The notes beneath the pieces are model-generated. The model had not been told where the DNA came from. It searched no databases and saw nothing but the letters and a program-made list of their open reading frames with translations. Positions 9,547 to 19,083 of a DNA stretch of 24,439 nucleotides are shown piece by piece (position 1 is the stretch's first letter; every line of letters starts with the position of its first letter). The position numbers were made by a program, and so were the translations under genes. Source of the DNA: Basidiobolus heterosporus B8920 (Eukaryota > Basidiobolomycota > Basidiobolomycetes > Basidiobolales > Basidiobolaceae); contig JNET01030830.1 of the NCBI GenBank assembly GCA_000697455.1, forward strand, positions 1 through 24,439. The letters run 5' to 3'.

Positions 9547-12500
9547 ATGGATCTCAAGAGTTGGGTATCAGACAATGTGTTAAACTTTCTTGGACTTTCT
9601 TCTAGAGAAGTAGTAGAATACATCCTCACTTCCGCCAAAACCTCTAGCAGTCCTGAACAACTATACAGTACTCTCAAAAACGAGGGTTTTCCCACCAGTG
9701 ATGCAGCTAAGAATTTCGCTTACGAGTTATATTCTCGCGTTCCCCACCAGGCACCAAGCACAAAGAGAAAAGTCGAGAGAAAAGAAGAGCTACGTTCAAG
9801 TAAACTTTCGAAAACGACTCTACCAAAGACTGGTACCCCAAAACAAGATACTGCTTCCGGAGATACAGGAATTTCCTCCAAAAAAGGGAAAGGAAAGCAG
9901 CTCAGAAAAAAAGAAGAGGATGGTCAATGGGATAGTGATGAGGACCAGATCAATCGCTATCAGCCACCTGAGGAGCTTTCACACGATCCTGAAACGGAAT
10001 TTCAAATGGCTGAAGAGGAAAGACTACTGGACTTGAAAGAACGTGATGAGTTTGCGGAAAGATTAAAAAATAAGGATCTTGAACGGACCAAAAAATTGAT
10101 CGAGGACAGATCTGGTAAAGAGGAAGCGGAAGCAGCGAAACGCCGTAATCTGGCGGACGATCCTGAAGCCAGAAAGTCTGCACTTCCTAATATTCGTGAA
10201 CGCTCTCGTCAACAATACTTGAAGCTACGTGAAGAACAACGGTTGGAACTGTTGAGAAAGAAAATCGAAGACGAAGAAGTTCTCTTTAGAGACGAGAAGT
10301 TGACCAAGAAAGAAATTGAGGCCCACGAGTATAATAAAGAGGTCTTGAGACTTGCCGAAGAGCGCTTGAAAATTGATGACAAGATCGATGGCTATGTCAT
10401 GCCTGAGGACTACATCACTGAAAAGGGCAAGATAGATCGTAAGAAGAAGGAGGAGGTTCTTTATAAGCGCTACGAAGAAGATCAAAACCAGAAGTTTGTT
10501 TCCGAACAGGACCAATGGGAGATGAGCCAGATCAACAAATCCCAACTCAAAGTGGGTGCTAAGGATCGTCCAAGACATGATGAACAAGACGAATACGATT
10601 ATGTGTTCGACGAGCAACAGATTGACTTCATCCTGCAAACCACTCTGAACGAAAAGAAAGCCGATGAACAGGAGGGCGAGAAGATCAGTGAATGGGAGCG
10701 AAAGCAAATGTCGATCAAAGAAGTGCGTAACTCCCTCCCCATCTACAGCTTCCGAGAACAACTGGTAGAGGCAATTGCGGATAATCAAATTCTTATCATC
10801 GTTGGAGAAACTGGATCCGGAAAGACCACGCAACTTCCACAGTATTTGCATGAAGAGGGATACACCAAAGGGGGTAAAAAGGTTGGTTGTACACAGCCCA
10901 GAAGAGTTGCCGCCATGAGTGTTGCTGCTCGTGTAGCCGAAGAAATGGGAGTTAAGCTGGGCTACGAAGTCGGTTACTCCATTCGTTTCGAGGACTGTAC
11001 TTCCGACAAGACCGTGATGAAATACATGACTGATGGTATGCTTCTCCGAGAGTTTTTGACCGAGCCTGACTTGGCGAGCTACAGTGCTCTAATTATTGAC
11101 GAGGCCCACGAAAGAACGCTTCACACTGATATCCTATTTGGCCTCGTCAAGGACATAGCAAGATATCGACCCGATCTGAAGCTTCTGATTTCCAGCGCCA
11201 CTATGGATGCGCAGAAGTTCTCGGAATATTTCGACGATGCCCCTATCTTCATGATTCCTGGCCGACCTTTCCCTGTTGAAGTGTACTATACTAAAGCCCC
11301 AGAAGCCAATTACTTGCAAGCTGCCATCACCACCATCATGCAAATCCATGTGACCCAGGATAAAGGTGACATACTTGTGTTTCTTACAGGTCAAGAAGAA
11401 ATCGAAAGTGCCCACGAAAGCCTTCAGCAAACGTGTCGAGTGCTGGGAAGCAAAATCAAAGAACTGATTATCTGTCCTATCTACTCGTCTCTCCCTTCAG
11501 AAATGCAAGGGAAGATCTTCGAGCCTACTCCCGAGGGTGCTCGAAAAGTCATTCTTGCCACAAATATCGCTGAGACATCTATCACTGTTGACGGGATTGT
11601 GTACGTGATTGATCCAGGGTTTGCCAAGCAGAAGTGCTACAATCCCAGAACCGGTATGGAGTCGCTCGTGGTTACACCGTGCTCAAGAGCATCTGCTGAT
11701 CAAAGAGCCGGAAGAGCTGGGCGTGTTGGTGCAGGAAAGTGCTTCCGCCTCTACACCCAGTGGGCGTATCTCAATGAGATGGATTCGAATACTATTCCCG
11801 AGATTCAAAGATCCAACCTTGGAAACACTGTATTGCTGTTGAAAAGTCTGGGTATCAACGATCTCATTGAATTCGATTTCATGGATCCCCCGCCTGCCGA
11901 AACATTAATTCGTGCTCTGGAGCAGCTATATGCATTGGGCGCTCTGAATGATCGCGGTGAACTGACCAAACTGGGCAGAAGAATGGCCGAATTGCCAACT
12001 GATCCCATGTTAGCAAAGACTATTGTTGCCTCGGAAAACTTCAACTGCTCCGAAGAAATCCTGTCAATATGTGCAATGTTAACTGTACAGAACTCCGTTT
12101 TCTACCGGCCGAAAGACAAGAAGTTCCACGCAGATAAAGCGCGCCAGAATCTTACACATTCGGAAGGTAATCACCTCACACTGCTTAACGTCTGGAATCA
12201 ATGGGTAGAAACCAACTTCTCTATGCAATGGTGTTACGAGAATTTCATTCAGTATCGATCCATGACAAGGGCACGTGATGTTCGGGATCAATTAATTGGA
12301 CTTGTGGAGAGAATCGAAATCGTCCCGGTGTCAAATCCCAACTCTGCAGACACTACCCCTATCAAGAAGGCACTTACATCTGGATTCTTCTATAATGCTG
12401 CTCGATTACAGCGCTCTGGCGATGCCTATCGCACTGCCAAGCATAACCAGACTGTCAATATACATCCTAGCAGTGGTCTGTTCGAGGAGAGACCAAAATG

Positions 12501-12657
12501 GGTCATCTATTTCGAATTAGTGCTTACTTCCAAGGAATTCATGAGACAAGTGACGGAAATCAAGCCCGAATGGTTGGTGGAACTGGCGCCGCATTACTAT
12601 AAAGCAAAGGAAATTGAGGAGGACACAAAACGAAAGATGCCCAAAGCACCTCGTTAA
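9547..12657 (+). CDS. DEAH-box spliceosomal RNA helicase Prp2/DHX16
   Basis: ATPase that remodels the activated spliceosome before the first splicing step (Prp2 in budding yeast, Cdc28 in fission yeast, DHX16 in human). The ORF is intronless, 1036 aa, close to the human length of about 1040. Residues 1-70 match the DHX16 N-terminus ([20 protein letters not shown]). Residues 75-360 are charged and coiled-coil-like ([19 protein letters not shown]). Helicase motifs: [10 protein letters not shown] from 420, Ia [14 protein letters not shown] at 518-521, [50 protein letters not shown] from 719. HA2/ratchet and OB-fold regions follow ([48 protein letters not shown]). The DHX16-type N-terminus separates it from Prp22, Prp16 and Prp43. 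Confidence 0.96.
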   Translation: MDLKSWVSDNVLNFLGLSSREVVEYILTSAKTSSSPEQLYSTLKNEGFPTSDAAKNFAYELYSRVPHQAPSTKRKVERKEELRSSKLSKTTLPKTGTPKQDTASGDTGISSKKGKGKQLRKKEEDGQWDSDEDQINRYQPPEELSHDPETEFQMAEEERLLDLKERDEFAERLKNKDLERTKKLIEDRSGKEEAEAAKRRNLADDPEARKSALPNIRERSRQQYLKLREEQRLELLRKKIEDEEVLFRDEKLTKKEIEAHEYNKEVLRLAEERLKIDDKIDGYVMPEDYITEKGKIDRKKKEEVLYKRYEEDQNQKFVSEQDQWEMSQINKSQLKVGAKDRPRHDEQDEYDYVFDEQQIDFILQTTLNEKKADEQEGEKISEWERKQMSIKEVRNSLPIYSFREQLVEAIADNQILIIVGETGSGKTTQLPQYLHEEGYTKGGKKVGCTQPRRVAAMSVAARVAEEMGVKLGYEVGYSIRFEDCTSDKTVMKYMTDGMLLREFLTEPDLASYSALIIDEAHERTLHTDILFGLVKDIARYRPDLKLLISSATMDAQKFSEYFDDAPIFMIPGRPFPVEVYYTKAPEANYLQAAITTIMQIHVTQDKGDILVFLTGQEEIESAHESLQQTCRVLGSKIKELIICPIYSSLPSEMQGKIFEPTPEGARKVILATNIAETSITVDGIVYVIDPGFAKQKCYNPRTGMESLVVTPCSRASADQRAGRAGRVGAGKCFRLYTQWAYLNEMDSNTIPEIQRSNLGNTVLLLKSLGINDLIEFDFMDPPPAETLIRALEQLYALGALNDRGELTKLGRRMAELPTDPMLAKTIVASENFNCSEEILSICAMLTVQNSVFYRPKDKKFHADKARQNLTHSEGNHLTLLNVWNQWVETNFSMQWCYENFIQYRSMTRARDVRDQLIGLVERIEIVPVSNPNSADTTPIKKALTSGFFYNAARLQRSGDAYRTAKHNQTVNIHPSSGLFEERPKWVIYFELVLTSKEFMRQVTEIKPEWLVELAPHYYKAKEIEEDTKRKMPKAPR

Positions 12658-13014
12658 GTGCGTGGTTGACCCTTATTCATGCGAATTCACAACGAAGCAA
12701 CCACTGTAGAATATTAAATAGAAATCCTGACCCCAACCCCAACCCTCCACCCTATGCCTCTTTACCAATATAACACTCGTACCTCGTAAGCATGTAATAT
12801 ACACAAAATAAAGAAATCATGTGGACGGTTTATATACTTGCACAACTTATTAAAATATAGAGTGAAGTGGGGTGGTGAGTGGTGAGTGGGACGTGTCTCG
12901 TCTATTCAATGTTGATGAAATGATGGGTGAGTGAGAAGTATTGAATGGTGGAAGTATTGAATGGTGGAAGTAATACACATAATAAACTATTGAATGCATG
13001 CAACCCGATCAGGT
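12658..13014. other. Convergent 3' interval between helicase and TypA genes
   Basis: No gene is supported. It holds a CCCCAACCCCAACCC tract at about 12731-12745, an AATAAA near 12807 that could serve the helicase mRNA, GTGGTGAGTGGTGAGTGG at about 12871-12888, and the 16-bp duplication listed separately. Confidence 0.5.
12937..12968. repeat. 16-bp direct tandem duplication
   Basis: The unit AGTATTGAATGGTGGA occurs twice head to tail (12937-12952 and 12953-12968) and is followed by a partial third unit (AGTA). It lies in the 3' region shared by two convergent genes. Confidence 0.8.
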
Positions 13015-15094
13015 TCATTTCTTGGATCTTTGTTTTCTCTTGGTAGGATCAAGCTCCTTCTTACGGAGACGGATTGATTCGGGAGTTACCTCTACGACTT
13101 CATCGTTGCTAACATACGCAATGATTTCCTCGAGAGACATGGGCTTGATGGGACTGAGCTTGATGGCCTCATCTTTGCCTGCGGCTCTCATGTTGTTTAC
13201 CGCTTTAGCACGGACAGGGTTGACCTCAAGATCAGAAGTGTCTTTGCTGTATTCGCCGATCACCATGCCAGTGTAAATCTTGCTACCAGGTAGAACGAAA
13301 AGCTTTCCTCTGGGCTCAATCAAAGAGAGCGCATATGATGTGGAGTCGCCAACAGCAGTGGACACTAAGGCTCCCTTGCGGGTTTTCTCCATCTCTCCCT
13401 TGTATGGCTCCCAGGCATGGAAGATATGATTCAAAACACCCAGTCCGCGGGTATCGTTTTTGAACTCGGCATGGTATCCCAAAAGACCACGAGTGGGGCA
13501 GTGGAAAATAAGACGGGCCTTATCACCGACCTCAGTGAAGATCTTCATTTCAGCCTTACGTTGAGCCAACTTTTCAATGATAGTTCCAGCAAACTCGTGG
13601 TCTACATCGATAGTTACTTCTTCTACTGGCTCAAGGGTTACTCCAGTCTTGGGGTCCTTTTTAAGAACTACTCGAGGTGGAGAGATGGATAACTCAAAGC
13701 CCTCACGACGCATGGTTTCAATGAGAATACCAAGCTGGAGTTCACCTCTTCCGCAAACCTCAACACCCTCTTGGCCAGCAGATTGGGATACAGCAAGGGC
13801 AACGTTAGTCTCAGCTTCTTTCAAAAGACGGTCACGAATCATGGTGGAAGTGAGATATTTGCCCTCTTGTCCAGCAATAGGGGAGTCGTTTACGCCGAAA
13901 AACATGGAGACTGTTGGTGGGTCAACAGGAGTAGAAGGAAGAGGGGTTTGAACCTCCGGGTTACAGAGGGTGGAGTTTACTGTAGCGTTTTTGACACCAG
14001 CAACGGTAATGATGTCTCCAGCACCTGCCTCGTCAACGATGATTTGATCAAGACCGGTACGAGTGAATAGCTTGGTAACACGAGCTTCATCGGTAACATT
14101 ACCATCAGTATCGAGTGCATGAAGACGATCATTGACCCTAATGGTACCAGATGTGATTTTACCCAAGAAACATTTACCCAAGTATGGGTTGCTCTCAATT
14201 TGTGTAACAAGCATTGAAAAGGGTGAGTTCCGATCAACATCTGGGCTAGGAACATGGTTCAAAATCAAGTCGAAGAGTGGATCCATATTTTTGGGCTCAT
14301 CGCCCACGTTTTCCACAGCCCAGCCATCCTTACCAGATGCATAGACAATTGGATATTCCAATTGTTCGTCATTGGCTCCTAGGTTCATAAACAAATCGAG
14401 AAGCTCGCTATCAACCTCAGAGGTACGCGCAGTAGGTCTGTCCACTTTGTTAATTACGACCAAAGGCTTGAGGCCAGCTTCCAATGCTTTAGAGAGAACA
14501 AACTTAGTTTGGGTCATAGGGCCTTCCGTAGCGTCCACAACCAGTGCAACACCATCAACCATAGAAAGAATACGTTCAACTTCACCACCAAAGTCAGCGT
14601 GACCAGGAGTATCGACGATATTGATACGATGGTTCTTGTACATGATGCTGGTTACTTTGGATAAAATAGTAATGCCACGTTCTTTTTCGAGAGCATTAGA
14701 ATCCATAACACGGATATCGGACAAATTTTGTAATGTTCCTGACTGACGGAGTAAACTGTCGACAAGAGTGGTTTTACCGTGATCGACGTGAGCTGTACAA
14801 GTAATCAGTTAGTATAAAGGCTCCACTATGGTTTAGAGAAAAGTAGTTCTTACCAATAATACCAATATTTCTGATAAACTTCGAGTCGATCAGAGTCCCA
14901 AGGGTATTTACAGGAGCTTCCTCATTTTCTGCATCGGGAACGCTGGAATAGGCGCGCAAGAAACGGTAAGTAGCTTGGCCAAGGGGTTTGTTGAGCACTG
15001 ACGAGTGCACATTAGTGCGTAAACCAAATAAGCCATAGCTATGCTTAAGTGGAGCACGAAAAGCAGACATAGTCGGTAGTCTTAAAGCAAACAT
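13015..15094 (-). CDS. Mitochondrial TypA/BipA translational GTPase (2 exons)
   Basis: A ribosome-binding GTPase of the EF-G/LepA group, 672 aa. Exon 1 is 15094-14854 and exon 2 is 14792-13015; the 61-nt intron has a TACTAACTG branch site. The intron splits the P-loop region, and splicing yields GIIAHVDHGKTTLVDSLLRQ. Residues 1-60 are basic and Ser/Ala-rich without acidic residues and end RFLRAYSS, a typical matrix-targeting sequence. Motifs: G1 AHVDHGKTT (81-89), switch KERGITI, G3 DTPGHADFGGEVER, G4 NKVDRP, then VSMFFGVNDSPIAGQEGK, CGRGELQLGILIETMRREG, PTRGLLGYHAEF, and the TypA C-terminus (VNPVRAKAVNNMRAAGKDEA; EVTPESIRLRKKELD) with a basic tail. The start is the first ATG in frame. Bacterial TypA acts in ribosome assembly and stress; by inference this one acts on mitoribosomes. 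Confidence 0.94.
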
Positions 15095-15782
15095 ATCTGC
15101 CAAGTATTGGGTACTCGTTTGGATATATTATAAGACGAGTGGGTAAGCGGAGCAGATAAGTGGAACAGGCAAAGCGAGATGCCACCAACAGTGAAAAATT
15201 TAATGGAATCGACTCCACACATGTGCTGTGCCATGACTACATCAAAGTAGAAACTTTTGGGTGATTGGACGAAGAATTTTTTTTGGAACTTGTGTAAGAT
15301 TTAATTAAGAAAATTTAAGATCAACCTTGACTTATTGGACCTTAAAGCACCTAAAAGCACGTAAAGTACCAAAAATGGAACAGAAGCATCCACATTTTGC
15401 TAATTTGACGAGGGGTAGGTAGTAAGTGGATATATTTTCCCCCGTCGTCTCCCCGTCGTCTCCCCGTCGTTTCCCGTAATCTTGGTATTTGCAAGCGGAA
15501 GTTGGTGGGGTAGACAAAAGTATACGGAGAAAAGAGGGTTGGCAAAAGAGGGTAGAGAAAGGAGGGTGGGGAAGGCCTGTGAGCATTCGACCAATCAAGC
15601 ATCTTGGATAATGATGTGGGCTTAGTTGGCTAACTACTATGAAATTTCCATTCAAGCTGGGCTAAGAAACCTAGGAAAAACTTAGGAAATATTTAATAGC
15701 GAGGAGGTAGCAGTAGGATGGCAATAGAATAGAAACTCCGGTCATCAGTCAGGTAGCGCTAGAACAGAAAACTTCAATCACC
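15095..15782. promoter_or_regulatory. Divergent promoter region of TypA and the GDSL gene
   Basis: No gene is supported. Minus-strand open frames at 15332-15655 are Pro/Ser/Leu-rich, overlap one another in different frames and lack motifs. The interval contains a T/A-rich patch (about 15270-15325), an 11-bp tandem repeat at 15440-15472, a purine-rich stretch (about 15520-15575), and ATATTTAATA at about 15689-15698 upstream of the GDSL gene. Confidence 0.5.
15440..15472. repeat. 11-bp tandem repeat, three units
   Basis: The unit CCCCGTCGTCT occurs at 15440-15450 and 15451-15461, with a one-mismatch third copy at 15462-15472. It is noncoding and lies in the divergent promoter region. Confidence 0.85.
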
Positions 15783-16715
15783 ATGAAACTTCTGGAAAGT
15801 CTAGTTTGTTTCTTGTGGTGTTCAATACGTCTAATTGCCGCGCAGAACCAGCCATCAGTGCAAAGTCTAATTGTATTTGGTGACGGGTATAGTGACATTG
15901 GTAACACTTTTATCTCTACTGGCAATAAATGGCCTCAGAGACCGTATTTCCGAGGCCGATTTTCCAATGATCAGGTATGGTCAGAGCTTGTGTCCCCACC
16001 CCTGAACGTTCCACTCTTTATGTATGCCTGTGGGGGAAGTCGAGGTATGACTTTATCAGACTGGGGCCTCTCCAACATTACTAACTATTATTGGCTAACT
16101 AACCAAGCCAACATCACTTCACATTTGTCGGTCACGATACCTAGCATCACACAGCAAATCGAGGACTTTCTATCGGTACCTACTGATAAGATACTGCGTT
16201 CATTGGTAGTGGTCTTTTTTAGTGGGGCCGAGTTTTTAGACGACGCCTCATTAAATCCCTACCAAATTATCAGGGCTTTTCGAGGGTCCATGTATAGTTT
16301 GCTACGAAATGGGGTCCGTAATATTGTTTTGACAACACTACCACCATTGGATCGGTTTCCAGGGGTTCATCTTGATCGAATCAGGCAGCATCAACTACGG
16401 GAAGTTGTTGATACCTACAACAAAGAAATCATCTCCTTGGCATCCTTTTTTGCACGCCGCCGTAAAGTAGTTTTGTGGGATGTGCATCGGGCTTTGACCG
16501 AGGTTCTAGATAATGGGCCATTTCGAGTCACCTATAGAGCCTGTCTACATACTACTCCTGAGATTCTCCCTGGAAAACAATGCAAGAATGTTGAAGATTA
16601 CCTATTTTGGGATCCTGTACATGTAACTTTTAGCATGCATCGCTTGCTGGCCAAGTCATTCATCCACCAAGTGATCACTGCTTGGCCGGATATTCATGTC
16701 TGGGGCGATGTTTAG
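15783..16715 (+). CDS. Secreted GDSL/SGNH-family protein, probably inactive
   Basis: An intronless ORF of 310 aa. Residues 1-20 are a signal peptide (LLESLVCFLWCSIRLIAA). The fold follows the SGNH hydrolase family: block I VFGDGYSDIGNT, block II YACGGSRG, block III region VVVFFSGAEFLDD, and block V WDPVH with Asp277 and His280. In active members block I is GDS, and that Ser is the nucleophile; here residue 35 is Gly (GGG at 15885-15887). Block III normally reads GxND; here it is GAEF, so the oxyanion Asn is also lost. Asp and His of the triad remain. The reading frame is intact with N-glycosylation sites, so this looks like a maintained secreted pseudoenzyme rather than a dead gene. Active relatives are lipases or carbohydrate esterases. 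ATG context is CACCATGA. Confidence 0.88.
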   Translation: MKLLESLVCFLWCSIRLIAAQNQPSVQSLIVFGDGYSDIGNTFISTGNKWPQRPYFRGRFSNDQVWSELVSPPLNVPLFMYACGGSRGMTLSDWGLSNITNYYWLTNQANITSHLSVTIPSITQQIEDFLSVPTDKILRSLVVVFFSGAEFLDDASLNPYQIIRAFRGSMYSLLRNGVRNIVLTTLPPLDRFPGVHLDRIRQHQLREVVDTYNKEIISLASFFARRRKVVLWDVHRALTEVLDNGPFRVTYRACLHTTPEILPGKQCKNVEDYLFWDPVHVTFSMHRLLAKSFIHQVITAWPDIHVWGDV

Positions 16716-16739
16716 CCCGACCGTCTAATGAATAACATG

Positions 16740-16770
16740 ATTTGCCACTCATTTGCCACTCATTTGCCAT
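16740..16770. repeat. 11-bp tandem repeat, about 2.5 units
   Basis: CTCATTTGCCA is repeated head to tail with a partial copy (ATTTGCCA) at the left edge. It lies within the 3' UTR region of the GDSL gene. Confidence 0.8.
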
Positions 16771-17122
16771 AATAAAAACCTAATAATTTGATTGATCGTA
16801 TGTGGATAAATAATCTGGATGATTGTTGTAAACATGGCATTGTAACATTCCATTGTATTACCATTCACGTGATTCGTTCCATGCAGGCGCGTAAAGTAAA
16901 TGTGCTTTTGCCTTCATTCTGTGAAATGGTTTAAACGAGCATCTTGTGCATAACCATGGTTGAGTAATGTGAAGCGATGCATCTGAAGACCACTTGGTTA
17001 CTAATTACTTCGCCGATAATTACCCCGCTATCAGTTGAATTATTAGGCTTAAAAATATATGAGGTGTATGTATACTTTACAATATGGATGATGAATAACA
17101 ATAAAATTGTTATCTACAATTT

Positions 17123-17150
17123 GGTGATGGCCGGGTGATGGCCGGGTGAT
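17123..17150. repeat. 11-bp tandem repeat, about 2.5 units
   Basis: GGTGATGGCCG occurs at 17123-17133 and 17134-17144, followed by GGTGAT at 17145-17150. It lies 30 bp upstream of the hairpin at 17179. Confidence 0.85.
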
Positions 17151-17178
17151 GCATGGCCCATCTATTAAAATCAACCAT

Positions 17179-17220
17179 TATAAAAATCATGAGCGCCCTT
17201 TAATGGTGCTCATTTTTATA
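17179..17220 (+). repeat. Inverted repeat / hairpin upstream of the 285-aa gene
   Basis: The left arm TATAAAAA (17179-17186), a 3-nt bulge TCA, then TGAGCGCC (17190-17197) pairs with GGTGCTCA (17205-17212, one G-T pair) and TTTTTATA (17213-17220). The loop is CTTTAAT. This gives 16 base pairs with one bulge. It could act in DNA as a palindromic factor site or in RNA if transcribed. Confidence 0.75.
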
Positions 17221-17473
17221 TATCCAATCTTGCTTTAAGTCTCTTTTATTTTTCCATAATATTCCTCACATTATTTCCCACCTCAAAGTTGTACCAAGTA
17301 CTTGAATTGTTCTTGTTGATATTATCAAATAATTTGGTACTCATCAAATTCCAGAGTTTGTTGCTTGTATTTCTTCCGTATTGAGAGGTATCAATAGATA
17401 TTCTTTACCACCCAAGTACTTTCTTGAGACTTATTGTTGAGAACTTCAAGCCTATTATTACATCAAAGGCGTA

Positions 17474-18331
17474 ATGTTGAATAAGCGCCTTACTAAAGCT
17501 CTTCGCCGTGTAACTGAGAAGACCAAAGCACATCTACCTAAAGGCTCCAACTCTACAACCGTAGACAGCACCTATCATCGCTTTCAAGATGACCTTGATT
17601 TAGAAGACTCTGATAGAAATTATTACCCACAACCTGAATATATTCCCCCACAAGCATATCCTGAAAGGCCCATTACTCCACCCCACTCTCCCCAAACCAC
17701 CTCAAAGCAACTTGAGCCTACATCATTACGCCGGAATCCCACCATCACTCCTCGAAGTTCTGGAAATTTCGTTCGGACCATGCGTTTGCTAAGTAAGCAG
17801 CGGAAGGAGGGTGCCCAAGCGTCCGACATTTATGACATCTTTTTTCCTGAGCAAGGTATATGTAAGGCGAGGGCTATCTATTTCGCGGCAAGACTCATGA
17901 ATCATTTACCAGACTTCATTTCTACGAAGTCTGCCGCAGGTGAGGACTCTGACAATCTTGAACGGCTATATCACATTATTGCCGATAGAATATACACTTA
18001 TTCGTACGTAAATTCTTTCATGCCTAAGGGGGAAAAACAGGAGAGTCTTGTGGCTAAATTTGAACAGGAAATGCAAGCTTTCAATCCTAAGTATTTAGAG
18101 CTTAAGGGCGGCTGTGAGGCGATTTTTGCGGTACATTATGCCCTGAATGTGGTTTTTTCTGAAGACCTCGATACAGAAGAGAAAGTGAAACTGGTTCAAA
18201 TGTCACGGGAGTGTATTGAAAACTGTCTCGAAAGCGAGGAGAAACTGAATGAAAACGAGAGACAATGCATGTATAATTTTCACAAACTTATGAGTGGTGT
18301 TGAGTGGCCTGATCCCAATCTGATAGTATGA
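17474..18331 (+). CDS. Unrecognised protein, 285 aa
   Basis: An intronless ORF from ATG 17474 to TGA 18329-18331. Residues 1-30 are very basic (RLTKALRRVTEKTKAHLPKG). Residues 30-100 are acidic then Pro/Thr/Ser-rich and disordered (PERPITPPHSPQTTSKQ), with SP/TP sites. Residues about 100-280 look helical and globular (ARAIYFAARLMNHLPDF; LERLYHIIADRIYTYSYVNS; GGCEAIFAVHYALNVVF; KLVQMSRECIENCLESEEK) and end at a short Trp/Pro tail. There is no signal peptide, membrane segment or motif I can name. Composition and length make it a real gene, probably lineage-restricted. Confidence 0.75.
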   Translation: MLNKRLTKALRRVTEKTKAHLPKGSNSTTVDSTYHRFQDDLDLEDSDRNYYPQPEYIPPQAYPERPITPPHSPQTTSKQLEPTSLRRNPTITPRSSGNFVRTMRLLSKQRKEGAQASDIYDIFFPEQGICKARAIYFAARLMNHLPDFISTKSAAGEDSDNLERLYHIIADRIYTYSYVNSFMPKGEKQESLVAKFEQEMQAFNPKYLELKGGCEAIFAVHYALNVVFSEDLDTEEKVKLVQMSRECIENCLESEEKLNENERQCMYNFHKLMSGVEWPDPNLIV

Positions 18332-19083
18332 TGTAATGACAACTGGGCTAAACACCAACATAGCGCTTTCGCATACATGCACGCATACAAGCACGCATTC
18401 CCCATTCATGGTTTCTTTTTCCTTTGGCCCTTTCTTACTTAATCGTCTTATGAGTATTAGCTTGTATTAATACACCTAAACTGTATATACAATCCTCGAC
18501 TAATCCATCCTTCCAGTCACTGTATTACCATAGTTATCCTCATGATTCACTTCCTCACTTCCTCACTTCCTCACATCTATTCTCGTCTGACTCTCTGGCT
18601 CTCTGGCCTTTTAAGCTGACAACTTTAATGATTCGACCATTCCCTTTTTATCCGTTCATCGGATAGCCAGCAACCTAGCAACGATCAAATGTTTGATTTG
18701 TAGTTTGACTTAAATTTTCATAAAGAACCCAAACAATATATAATGGAATGACTTGTTATAGAATATCACGACTGAATCACGCACAGGTAGAAGATTTTTT
18801 GCCAGTGAATTGAAAAAAAATTGACTAAGGAAAAAAAAGAGAAAAATCCAATCTTAATACTAGAATGGTTTTTGGTTTGGTGCATTCGAGCCAATGATCG
18901 GTGAAATTAGAAAAAAATCACTTTTTTTTTCTTGCCTGAAAATGTTGGAAAAAAGGTTATGGTGGCCGAGAGTTTGGTATTCATGAAATAGAAAAACCAA
19001 CTACGAACAGTCTCTTTTCTAACTTGGTCGTGCGTTTTCTCCTCACTAACTAACCACATACCGAGAGTTCTCTTTTTTCAGTC
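18332..19083 (+). promoter_or_regulatory. Promoter and leader of NOP56
   Basis: No protein gene is supported. It contains an 8-bp tandem CTCACTTC repeat (about 18548-18573), a TATATAA at 18737-18743, and several A- or T-tracts of 5-10 nt between about 18810 and 18960, a poly(dA:dT) arrangement common in strong fungal promoters. CTAACTAACC followed by TTCTCTTTTTTCAG ends at 19081, which looks like a 3' splice site, so a 5' UTR intron is possible. Confidence 0.5.

Larger units (their letters stand above)
16716..17473 (+). promoter_or_regulatory. Region between the GDSL gene and the 285-aa gene
   Basis: No gene is supported. It begins with the GDSL 3' UTR, which has an 11-bp repeat (CTCATTTGCCA, about 2.5 copies, 16740-16770) and AATAAA near 16772. 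It also holds an E-box CACGTG at 16866-16871, a second 11-bp repeat at 17123-17150, a hairpin at 17179-17220 and a TATA-like TTTTATATATCC at its distal end. The roughly 250 nt before the ATG at 17474 are pyrimidine-rich and probably promoter plus leader. Confidence 0.5.

Noticed and set aside
10225-10851. 208-codon minus-strand frame inside the helicase gene
   Set aside because: It is antisense to conserved Prp2 helicase coding sequence, with hydrophobic composition typical of a mirror frame of a charged protein.
15332-15655. Three overlapping minus-strand frames upstream of TypA
   Set aside because: They overlap in different frames across an 11-bp repeat and a purine-rich tract, with no motifs and low-complexity products.
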